Source: Alligator mississippiensis
Lineage: Eukaryota; Chordata; Crocodylia; Alligatoridae
DNA length: 64,000 nt
Assembly (NCBI RefSeq): GCF_030867095.1
Contig: NC_081835.1
Span: 42,825,892 to 42,889,891 of the forward strand
Direction of reading: 5' to 3'
The notes beneath the pieces are model-generated. The model saw only the letters and a program-made list of their open reading frames with translations, had not been told where the DNA came from and did not search any database. A program made the translations under genes and the position numbers. Each line of letters begins with the position of its first letter. Position 1 is the stretch's first letter. Of the stretch, positions 55,097 through 64,000 are shown piece after piece.

Positions 55097-56066
55097 TAGG
55101 GCTGTGCAAAACAGTACTGTTCCGTTTTGACTTACGTTTCGACATTTTGACGAAACAGAGTTTTGTTTAGAATTTTGTTTCAGTTTGAAACCACTGTTCC
55201 GTTTTGTTTTGTGATGCCGTTTTGACTCTGTTTCGAGTTTCTCCCATAAGCTGTAATGAGGAAGCTCAAAACAGCTTCTCTTATCCAGCAGGCATATCAG
55301 GGGCCCGCAACCCTGGGAGGGCTGCGGGGGCTGTGCCAGTCCTTCTGGGATTTCAGGCCCCCGATCTGACTGCCGAATGAGGGAGGGAAGCCAGGTGCTG
55401 CCACTTGGGACTGGCACCAGCATGCCGCCGGTCCCAGGCAGCAGCACCCAGCTCCTCTCATCCAGCAGGCAGATTGGGGGCCATAGCCCCAGGAGGGCTG
55501 TGGGGGCTATGCGATGGGGCTCAGTTCCCTTCCTCAGCCCAATTGAGCTGGGGAAGGAAACTGAGCCCCATTGCTCAGTTCCCCTCCCCAGTGCTGCGAT
55601 CCATTGGGCTGGGGAAGGCAACTCAGCCCAGCTGAGTTCCCCTCCCCAGCACTATGATCCAGCTGGGGAAGGCAACTCAGCAGATGGTAGCACTGATGAG
55701 GGGAACTCAGCTCAGATGGCCTCAGTTGCCTTCCCCAGCCTGATGGATTGCAACGCTGGGAAGGGGAAATGAACAATGGGGCTCAGTTCCCTTCCCTAGC
55801 TCCATCAATAGCAGCGCTGGGGAAGAGAACTGAGCAGTCGGCCTCAGTTCCCTTCCCCAGCCCAGTCCTAGCACTGGGGAAAGGAACTCAGCCAGGCTGC
55901 TTCGAAACTTGAAACGTTTCGAAACTTTTGAAGCATTTCGACTGCCCTTGTTTTGTTTTGAGGCCGTTTTGAAGCCTTCATTTCATTTTGATTTTGCTGT
56001 TTTGAGCTCGAAATGAGTCGAAACAGTGTTGAAACGAAACAGCCGGCGAAATTTCGCACAGCCCTA
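55097..56066. mobile_element. Non-autonomous hAT element with TTTCGA-rich ends
   Basis: A 970-bp element with ends TAGGGCTGTGC and its complement, fitting the hAT pattern TAGNG. GCAGACAT occurs at 55089-55096 and 56067-56074, a perfect 8-bp target duplication. Both subterminal zones (55097-55260 and 55900-56066) carry many TTTCGA/TCGAAA words. The core (55280-55895) is GC-rich and tandemly repeated: 'ttcccttccccagc'-type units, plus two copies of 'tccagcaggca' at 55281 and 55460. No transposase. Confidence 0.95.
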
Positions 56067-56079
56067 GCAGACATACAGC

Positions 56080-56708
56080 ATGTCTGATATGAAGGAAATT
56101 GACCTTACTCTGCAATAAGCATGGAGCAGATGCATGACATATCACTGTAAGGAAACGCACTCCAGAGTAAAGCTACCCATCAAAAAGCGGGGAGTAATTT
56201 TACACCAGTTCACTTCCTCAGTCAATTCCAGTGTGGAAAAATAATTTGCTAAAGCAAACTGCCTTTTCACAATCTAGTGGCCAGGCACTATTATAGCTCC
56301 TACTACAAGCAGTCAGCTGGGTTGTGTGTTCATCTTTGCTATGGAGCAAATTTGCTTCAGAAATTTACTACTATAAATGACTGCATTATAATAATGTCAT
56401 GTGTCTGCACCCTGACATTTACCTGAGTTACACTGCAAGATTTACTCAGGGTAGGACTGTGGTCTTTGCTTTTTCAGCCTCTAAGGAGAATCATCAGGGT
56501 GGTTGGCTGAATAGATTGGATCCAGGCTCAGTTGCATGTGTTTTGCCATCTCCTACCCTCCAGCAACACAAATCAGAGAATGCCTTGGTCTCTTGCAACA
56601 CAAAGCATGGGTTTGTTTTTAAGAATCCTGATGTTGCAGCAGCAGGTACTTCAAAGAGATACAGAATCTTCTGTCTTGTTTGGAAGTGAATCTGCCAAGG
56701 TTTAGAAC
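56080..56708. other. Unassigned non-coding sequence
   Basis: Nothing recognised. Confidence 0.4.
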
Positions 56709-56713
56709 ACAGT

Positions 56714-57078
56714 GTGTGCATCTACATGTGCACTTTACTGTGGAGTTGACTAATTAGCTCCACAGTAAAGTATCATTGTCTATATGTGTGCCGGTATTAG
56801 ATGGAGTAAACTAATTAACTCAGCCATAGGAGAGTACTGTTGTGGATAGTACTATCTTATGGCAGAGTACTTTACTGCGATGAAACACACATGTAGACGT
56901 TGGCTGGGCATGTTACTTGCACACGGTCAGCCCAGCTAGCTAGGGACCTGCACCACCCCAGCTCAGATTGCTACTGTCCAAGGCACACGTGTTAACGCTG
57001 AGCCCAGAAGTAGCTGACTTCTGCATGAGTAGCTCTGGGGTTTATCACGTCGCATTAATTGCACATGTAAATGCATCC
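56714..57078. mobile_element. MITE with GGGYRYRTCTACAC ends (second of the 51700 subfamily)
   Basis: The left end is GTGTGCATCTACATGTGCAC and the right end is the complement of GGATGCATTTACATGTGC. Flanking triplets are AGT and AGA (two of three). The interior has inverted 'actttactgtggagttgac' / 'ctccacagtaaagt' and 'ggatagtactatcttatgg'. An internal 'cacacatgtagacg' (56886) is a possible second end. Confidence 0.8.
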
Positions 57079-57079
57079 A

Positions 57080-57695
57080 GAGAAACTTAAACTACATAGA
57101 GACAACAGACAGTTCTAGCTCAACTGTCCCAGATTGTTGGATGCTAAAGGCCCTACTCACCTGCCTTAGCCATGATTAGCTAAGTCTTGGCCTGGTTCTG
57201 GAAAGGAAGTCTTTTTTTCTTTTTTTGCGGTGGCTGGATCATCATTAATGTTAGTCAAACATCAGGCCACCAGGAGACCAGGAGAATGAATACAAGTCAG
57301 GATGGCCCTCCCACAAGGTTCTAGCTTATGATCCAGAAAGTTTTGGTGCCTTCTGCCTAGTTCTTGTGATAAGCTGTCAGAGCTGTTCCATCACTCACCA
57401 CCATTGGTGATAAAGCCACCTTTGTCTTCCTTGTAGAACTTGCAGGCTTATTGATGAACCATGGGAAGGAAAGTATTTGAACATCTCAAAAAGGCCAGCT
57501 GCTTAAGATCTAATGTGTGCATACCTGCTCGTGGTCACTGAAATCAAGCAAGTTGTCTAGCATTTTTATTGCAAAAACAAAGAACCACTTTAGGCTGTAC
57601 ATATTGTCTGTCATCTCATCTGAGACAGCTGACAGCTTCTTGCCAAGCTGTTTTCTAGCCTTCTGTGCTGAAATTGAAAAGATCAAAACCTTGGC
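57080..57695. other. Unassigned non-coding sequence
   Basis: Nothing recognised. Confidence 0.35.
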
Positions 57696-57701
57696 CACAT
57701 T

Positions 57702-58098
57702 GGGCATGTCTACACGTGCATGTACTGTGTACTAAGTTACTGTGCATTAAGTGCATTTAGGCCAGCATCTACACCTGCAGGCATTAAAGTGCAGTAACGC
57801 TGTGTTTGGACAGATTTTGGAGTAAAGTTAGTCCCAAATCAGTCCACACACACAGTGTTACTGCGCAGTAACACATCTACACGTGCATTACTATGCAGTA
57901 ACTAATCGGGCTACATGCAGTAACTAATCAGGCATGATGCAGGTAGCAAATTTATGCCCAAATTGGTGTAAGTCACCATAGTTACTGCACAGTACAGGTG
58001 TGAACCTGTAGATGCACGCCCGTACTGTGCAGTAATTTTTGGTTACTGCGCGGTAACTTCAGTTACCGCCCAGTAAATGTGCATGTGTAGATGTGCCC
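57702..58098. mobile_element. MITE with GGGYRYRTCTACAC ends
   Basis: A 397-bp element. The left end is GGGCATGTCTACACGTGCAT and the right end is the complement of GGGCACATCTACACATGC. ATT triplets at 57699-57701 and 58099-58101 give a 3-bp target duplication. The interior is built of GCAGTAAC/GTTACTGC words in both orientations (for example 57790, 57865, 57895, 57920, 58030), and a second end-like 'cacatctacacgtgcattac' starts near 57870. Confidence 0.9.
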
Positions 58099-58104
58099 AT
58101 TGTG

Positions 58105-58525
58105 GGGCAGTTGCATCAGTTCAGTCTCTCATGCCAGGGGAGGGGCTAGTAACCTGCCTGATGAAGATTATGACTCCACTCTGAAGAGATGACAAGTATC
58201 TTTAGGACAAGCCAAATGTGGGGAGTGTCATTGCTATCACCATCATGGCTAGATACAAAATAACACTATAGGGGAAAGTAACTGAGAAGTTAGGAAATGG
58301 GTTGCTCTAAGGCAAAGCAGGCTCTTTGTCCATCAGTGAGGGCTGAAGAGAGGTTGTGACCACAGAATTGTTCTTGGCAGGCAATGAAGATAAGACACTG
58401 ATTGAGGCTGAGGTGTCGCAGAGAGGGAGGTTGGAACATACTAGTCATAAGTCATTAATATGTCACCATGGTATCCATCAAAGGACACTTCAGAACAAAG
58501 TGGTTAAGGTGCTAACAAAACATGC
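58105..58525. other. Unassigned non-coding sequence
   Basis: Probably leads into the LINE fragment at 58530; no motif certain. Confidence 0.35.
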
Positions 58526-58529
58526 CAGT

Positions 58530-58850
58530 CTGCTACTCAAATCTATTACACTTGAGGATGAGAGGGTTAGCAATGTTGCTCTGACCTTTAAAAAAGGGTG
58601 TTGGGCTCTTCCCAGGAATTACAGCACAGTAAGCACCACTCCAGGTCAACAAGTTACAATGGCAACTAGCACTGGAGAATTACAGGAGCATGAAATAAAG
58701 ACAAATCAGCCCACTTCTCTTACAATAAATTCTCTCCACCTAACTAGAAAACTTTGAGTGTTAACTGAAGAGCGGCTAATGGGAAGACACCTGATATGAT
58801 TTATTTGGACTATTAACAGGCTGCAACCTGTCAGTCTGAGTTGTATTTGC
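58530..58850 (+). pseudogene. Ancient L3/CR1-like reverse transcriptase fragment
   Basis: A frame ending at 58757 reads RVSNVALTFKKG near 58563-58600, then NYSTVS, matching the LINE motif 'W-R-x-A-N-V-x-P-x-F-K-K-G...N-Y-R-P-V-S'. Downstream, 'gatatgatttatttggacta' (near 58794) reads DMIYLDY, matching the D-x-I-Y-L-D-F motif with the first catalytic aspartate. The fragment is short, and frames break between the motifs. Confidence 0.6.
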
Positions 58851-58854
58851 AGCA

Positions 58855-61180
58855 TAGAAATGACATATAACAGTTAAAGCATCTCAAGTACAGAAAGGCA
58901 CAACTCAGTGTTTAGGAACTAGGCACTGCTCTGGCTGGTTCTGACAAATGTGACACACAACAGAGCTGGCCAGTGATGTACACAGGGGAGCAAGGCAGGG
59001 GCAGAGCTCGTATGAGCAGTGGTGAGGAAGGGCACAGGCTGGACACTGGCCATCCTCTCAGTCAGAGCTAAGAGGGGCCTCCTGATTGCCCCAAATCTAG
59101 ATGTCAGATACTTGGAGCAGAATGCTATTCACTTTTTGCACCCAAATGGCAGTTTACCCAGCTCCATAGTCATTACTTTTGGCACCTGCACACAGTTTTG
59201 GGTCCTGTTCATTGTGTGCTGAGTACATGTAAGTGTCCATGTGGCTACTGAGCATGCTCAGAAAACCATGCTTCATCCAGGAAGGTAGGCTTCTCCACAT
59301 GAATGTACCTTAGTGTAAGTCAAAAAATTCTAGTAAATAGAATTCCTCCCCTTTCAACAGCCTAACACTTAGGGCACTTGCCCAGGAAGCAGAAGACCCA
59401 AGCCACAGACTAGACATTACCCATCCCTCCTCTGAGCAGCTTCGCTTTGCATTTCATAGTCAGTAGATGGAGGGCAATTCAGTGGTGAAACTTCTGCTCC
59501 AAAAGGAGCAAGAGTGCAAGAGCCCTCCTTTCCTAAACAACTCCCATTTCACTGAGCCACTCACTCTCTTCCTTGCTTGACTCCTCCTGCAACCAACTCT
59601 CTCTCTCTCTTTCCATCTCTGCCCCCACTTCCCCACTCAGAAAGCCAGCTTCAAAGGGAGGTCTGGCAAAAGAGGATTGGATAATGCCTAAGCTGTGACA
59701 TGGTGAATTTGTAAATGATATCCAGAGAGAAGGACTTGATACCCACCTAATTCTTTGAACAGGGCAAATAGAAAGAAGAGGGCAGCATCTCTAGTAAAAA
59801 GCTTAGTTAGGCTGTGTTACCATGACCCTCTGATCTGCCAACAGATCTTTCTCCTGAACAGCCATAATGCTTCTGGCAACCTGTCTGTCAGTGGGGATAG
59901 CCATCTGTTGGCTTCAGTGCATCCAAGGATGAGGGAACTCATTAAGTATAGAATTCAACTTCCAGTGCCTGGCAGGAAAAGTCTGTCAGCAGATACAAAT
60001 CCTCCTGCTCCCCCAGGCCTGATCTGTCCCTCTCATCACTCATTGGGAAGGAGCTAGAAGCGGTAAGCACTGTGCTTTCCTCTCCACTGCAATCCCAGTG
60101 ATTCATCTTTTTCAAACTCAAGGTGTCCCAACAGAGTATTGTTAAGCTTGACACCTTCATTAGAACAGGAACACTTTTTCTCAGACCAGCAGCAGACATG
60201 TCTGTGTACCCTTTCAAGCCACACAACTTTTTTCAAAACACAAAATACTCATTGAAAAAAACCTTTTTTAGGAAAATAACAAATGTGTTTCAATGTTTTC
60301 TGAAAGTTTTTAACCTAAAAATCAGGTCCTGTAAAAAGAGTTCATCCTTGCCACCTTTTCCAGTGCAGATTAGAGGGAATATAAAAGCCACCAGAGTAGA
60401 CTATCTACATTGTCATTCGTTTGGCCCAGTGCCTCAGTTTCCCCTTTGGGTTGGGTGGTTTAAAGGTCTAGTGACCACCACTCCCCTTCAGGGGTAAATA
60501 AATGCAAGTCAAAAGGAACAAAGAAAGTGGTGGGCTACAGGCCCCACATCAGGATCCAGAAAGACTCATTCACCCTGTCAAGCCCTCCAGACTGAGAAAA
60601 CAGGCCCTTTATTCTGAGCATGGTTGATAAGTAATCCCAGAATACCTTTGTTCCTCTCCGCATCTTCCTGCACAGAACTGAGCTAAGATTTGACTTTAAT
60701 GAGGCCTGAAGTTCACCCCGTGACAAAAAGAAGGGAGAGGGGAAGGGGTAGGACAGGAGGAACAAATGAACTCTGTGAATGTTAAGGTAAAAATGGCCAT
60801 TTTTTTTTGTTTTTTAATTATCAAAAAATAACTTCAAATAACCAAAATTAGGTTGGCATTTTTTATGAATATTCTGTGTTTCTCTTTGGCTGGCTCTTAT
60901 TTCCATGTTGGGAGCCACATGGAAAAGAAATGATACTGGAAACCTGGGATGAGGGTGATAGAAAATAAGAGGCTATTGTCGTGTCCTACTAGACAATTCT
61001 CTACAATCAAATGTACCATAGGGATTAGTTATGCAACCTCAACCTGAGCAAGCACAAACTCTTCTAATTGGTGCCACCAAACTGGAAGTGGTTTGTGTTA
61101 GGAAGAAATTGTGGGCCAGTATGACTAAATGGTGACTATTCAATGGTGTGAAACAGTAATGTCTGCATGTACCTCCATCA
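58855..61180. other. Unassigned non-coding sequence
   Basis: A possible SINE remnant lies at 59355-59425 ('agggcacttgcccaggaagc'). A CT-rich run is at 59595-59612. No other family or exon was recognised. Confidence 0.4.
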
Positions 61181-61226
61181 ACATGCAGGCTAGGGACAAA
61201 CATTCAAAAAGCCTGAGCCTGAATTG

Positions 61227-62872
61227 TATCATAGTGCTTAGTGCTTAGGGTTGGAAGGGACCTAACCAGATTATCAGGTCCAACCCACTGCCCCAGGCAG
61301 GAATGGGTGCCAGGGTCATATCACCCCAGCCAAATATCCATCCAAACTCCTCTTGAAGACCCCCAAGTTAGGGGAGAGTACCACCTCACTTGGGAGCCCA
61401 TTCCAGAGTCTGGCAGCCCTAACGATAAAGTAGTGTCTCCTGGTGTCCAGCCTGAACCTTCTCTCTAACAATTTGTGGCCGTTATTCCTAGTAACCCCGG
61501 GTGGTGCCCAGGGAAACAGAGCCTCCCCCAATTCTCGCTGGTCCCCCCCTGGTGAGTTTGTAAATGGCCACCAAATCCGCTCTTAGCCTTCTCTTGTGGA
61601 GGCTGAACAGGTTCAGGCCCTCTAGCCTCTCTTCATAGGGTCTGCCCTGCTGCCCCTTGACCATGCGAGTGGCCCTCCTCTGGACCCTCCCAATGCTAGC
61701 CACATCCCTCTTGAAGTGCAGCGCCCAGAACTGGATGCAGTACTCCAACTGTGGCCTGACCAATGCCGCAGAGAGGGGAAGGACCAACCCCCTTGGCCCT
61801 GCTTGTGATGCATCTGTAGATGTACGACAAGGTGTGGTTAGACTTACTGACTGCTTCCTCGCATTGGCGGCTCATGTTCATCCTGGAGTCAACAATGGCT
61901 CCAAGATCCCTTTCTGCCACTTTGTTGACAAGAAGGGTATTCCCCAGCCTATAAGTGTGTTGCTGGTTCCTTCTCCCTAGATGCAGCACCTTGCACTTGT
62001 CTATGTTGAATTCCACCCTATTCTCATCCACCCACGTCTGTAATTTGTCTAGATCTAGCTGGATTCTGTCCCTCTGCTCCAGCGTACCCACCTCACCCCA
62101 CAACTTGGTGTCATCAGTGAATTTGGACAGCGTGCTTTCCACACCCACATCCAGATTGCTGATAAAGATGTTGAACAGTACAAGGCCCAGGTCTGAGCCC
62201 TGGGGGACTCCACTGCCCACATCCCTCCAGGCCGAAAACGACCCATCCACCACTATTCTCTTGGTGTGACCGTCTAGCCAATTTGCCACCCATCTGACTG
62301 TGTAGGCATCAATGTCTCAGTCACCTAGTTTTTTTAAGAGAACGTGGTGGGAAACCGTGTCAAAGGCCTTCTTAAAGTCCAGGAAGACGACATCCACCCT
62401 GACACCCTCGTCCAGGGACTTTGTGACCTGATCATAAAAATAAACCAGGTTAGTTAGGCAGGACCTGCCCTCAATTAACCCATGTTGGTTGCCCCTGAGC
62501 ATTACCTCCCATGCTGGGCCCTTGCAGATGTGCTCCTTGATAATTTTCAAAAAGGTCTGCCCAAGGACCGAGGTAAGGCTGACTGGCGTATAATTGCTGG
62601 GGTCCTCCTTTCTCCCCTTCTTGTAAATGGGGACCACATTGGCCCTTTTCCAATCCTCTGGCACCTGGCTGGTGCCCCACGAGCGCTCATAGCCAAAAGC
62701 CCCGCTATGACCCCTGCCAATTCCCTCAGCACCCTCAGGTGAAGAGCATCTGGACCTACTGATTTAAACATGTCCAGCCCCTCCAAAAGTTCCCTAACTA
62801 GGTCATCCCTGACCCTAGGCATGGCAGTGCCTCCCCTGGGTCCATCCACAATTCTAGTATTGAATCAATCTA
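61227..62872 (-). mobile_element. CR1 LINE, 5'-truncated (copy C), nested in a DNA transposon
   Basis: The 3' end lies at the left (tatcatagtgcttagtgctt, then 'gggttggaagggacctaacc'). The copy runs 1.65 kb to about 62872. GAATTG occurs at 61221-61226 and 62873-62878, a probable 6-bp target duplication. Comparison with copy 1 of the host transposon shows that the interrupted sequence was 'cctgaattgattcaacc'. Confidence 0.93.
61316..62849 (-). pseudogene. CR1 reverse transcriptase pseudogene (copy C)
   Basis: Minus-strand frames in order: DMFKSVGPDALHLRVLREL; ANVVPIYKKGRKEDPSNY then SLTSVLGQ; NQHGLIEGRSCLTNLVYF; FLDFKKAFDTVSHHVL; SGVPQGSDLGLVLFNIF; and KFTDDTKLWG. FTDD is at 62110-62121, with both aspartates retained. 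Then come DLGAIVDSRMNMSRQCEE, LVRPQLEYCIQFWALHF, RPYEERLEGLNLFSLHKRR and RRHYFIVRAARLWNGLP. At least three frameshifts (near 62600, 61750 and 61510) and one TGA stop (near 62310) break it. The endonuclease and ORF1 are absent. Confidence 0.92.
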
Positions 62873-63732
62873 GAATTGATTCAATCTTTGCAGGTTAATC
62901 TAACCTGGCTAAACTAAACTGGTTTGTAACCATACAGACATCCCAGAAATGCAGGCACATGTCTGCAGTGGCTCGGGCTAGAAGCTGTGGGGTTCTAAAG
63001 CAGCCCTCTCTTCCCTTCCACACTGCTGAGCTGAGGGGGGGCATGGCCAGGCCCCAGCAGGGGACTCTGATTAGGGAGGAGTTGAGGAGTTTCCCTACCC
63101 TTCTCCTGAGCAGCCCAGCATGCAGTTGATAACAGTGTTTATCACCCCTAATTCAGTGTTTATCAGCCTATTAAGGAAACAAAAGCATCTCAGCTACCTG
63201 TTGATCAGCTCCAAAAAGCCCTAAGTAGACACAGTCCTGTTTGCCTTTGTCCTGTCTGCCCCAGCACTGTAGCCAGTATGTGGTATGCTAGCTAATGCTG
63301 AGAGGTATCTGTGTAAGGCAGAGGGGAGGAGGGAGTCCCTGCTGAGCAGGGAGTGATGGGGGGTGTGGGGGTGGAGGGAGCAGCAGGGGGATGCCCAGCA
63401 GATGCCTGCAGTCTCTGCTGGAACTCCAGCCAGGGAGCACTGGGGAGGGGTTGGCTCTAGTATGGAGCAGAAAGCCCAGCCCAGAGAGCAGGCCAGGATA
63501 CTGGGATTGTCTGGTTTAGCTTAAACCAGGAAGGGGTCTGGGACAGACATTGCATAAACCGGTTTGAGTCAAATAATTTAAATCTGATACTACATTCAAC
63601 CAGGTTTATCTCAAACCAGTTTCAGACATTCTCAAGCTGGTTTATGTGCACTGAATATCTGTTTTGTTACAGATTTAAACCAGTTTCTGATCACTTAATC
63701 CAGTTTATATGTAATGTCTGTCCCTAGCCGCA

Positions 63733-64000
63733 GTGTCAGTGTGGGTGTAATGTGGCCCCTTCCCCTCTCATTTCTGTGTTCTTTTGGGGTCTATAGTCTG
63801 TCTAGTCATCCCTTCCCTTTGTGGTGCTCCTTTGCATGTTTCTTTTGTTGTACACCCTGCTCTCCCCTCACCACTGCCCCACCTTCCTGGTATTATTTGT
63901 TCTCCTGTTACTTATGATTTCTTGTGCTGCTCAAGTTAACTAGCAGGTGGAGGAGCCTGAAAGAGGATGGTCACCAGGTCCAGGTGCAGGCAGTCCCTGA
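63733..64000. other. Unassigned non-coding sequence
   Basis: Nothing recognised up to the window edge. Confidence 0.35.

Larger units (their letters stand above)
61188..63729. mobile_element. Foldback-family DNA transposon, TIR GGCTAGGGACA (copy 2), split by CR1
   Basis: The left end is GGCTAGGGACAAACATTC and the right end is the complement of GGCTAGGGACAGACATTA. GCA triplets at 61185-61187 and 63730-63732 form a 3-bp target duplication. The left 38 bp matches copy 1 (17344-17381). After the CR1 insertion the sequence resumes with 'gattcaatctttgcaggtta', as at 17378-17400. The last 255 bp matches 18495-18755. The middle (62940-63470) is purine-rich and I saw no large inverted repeat in it, unlike copy 1. 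Confidence 0.88.

Noticed and set aside
61227..62872. A host reverse transcriptase-like gene
   Set aside because: Multiple frameshifts, a CR1 3' end, 5' truncation and a target duplication show a dead CR1 insertion.
1..64000. Endogenous retrovirus or LTR element
   Set aside because: No LTR pair, primer-binding site or gag/pol/env motifs were seen. All reverse transcriptase motifs are of LINE (CR1/L3) type.

Overview
The window is non-coding sequence from a reptile-grade amniote genome. A crocodilian or a turtle fits best, but this is an inference from repeat content and no diagnostic gene is present. The evidence is many CR1 LINE copies of different ages in both orientations, old MIR-type and L3/CR1-type fragments, several families of non-autonomous DNA transposons with intact terminal inverted repeats (TIRs), and no sign of Alu, young L1 or bacterial gene organisation. 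I found no convincing host exon. Long open frames are either CR1 proteins or chance frames in GC-rich minisatellites.

Layout. 1-5000: an old CR1 3' end split by a Tigger-like DNA transposon (780-1235), then a MIR-like SINE broken by a palindromic MITE (2639-3281) and a CR1 tip, then a microsatellite-rich tract (about 3720-4290). 5000-17300: mostly unique sequence with scattered SINE, MIR and L3/CR1 remnants and a tangle of MITE pieces at 15925-16470. 17344-18755: a 1.4 kb foldback element. 21431-22865: a hAT element with perfect 8-bp target duplication and a GC-rich tandem core. 24200-29014: the longest CR1, with ORF1 (zinc finger and esterase) and ORF2 (endonuclease and reverse transcriptase), all inactivated and interrupted by a 267-bp MITE. 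29000-45000: unique sequence with a small hAT element, CR1 fragments, a second CR1 reverse transcriptase pseudogene (37862-39113), a TA/GT microsatellite and an RFX-like site. 44155-58100: a dense set of MITEs and hAT elements, several nested. 61188-63729: a second copy of the 17344 foldback family with a 5'-truncated CR1 inserted.

The most unusual content is a group of short elements that begin GG(G) and end (C)CC, mostly with the terminal motif GGGYRYRTCTACAC, and are flanked by 3-bp target duplications of variable sequence (CTG, ACT, ACT, AGG, ATT, GCA). At least eight copies or relatives are present with different palindromic interiors. One foldback family carries a dense cluster of AAACCRGTTT palindromes near its end, which resemble Grainyhead-type binding sites. 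I cannot confidently assign this group to a named superfamily. A PIF/Harbinger-like origin is possible, but the usual TWA target is not seen.

All element borders were read by eye and may be off by a few bases unless a target duplication is quoted.
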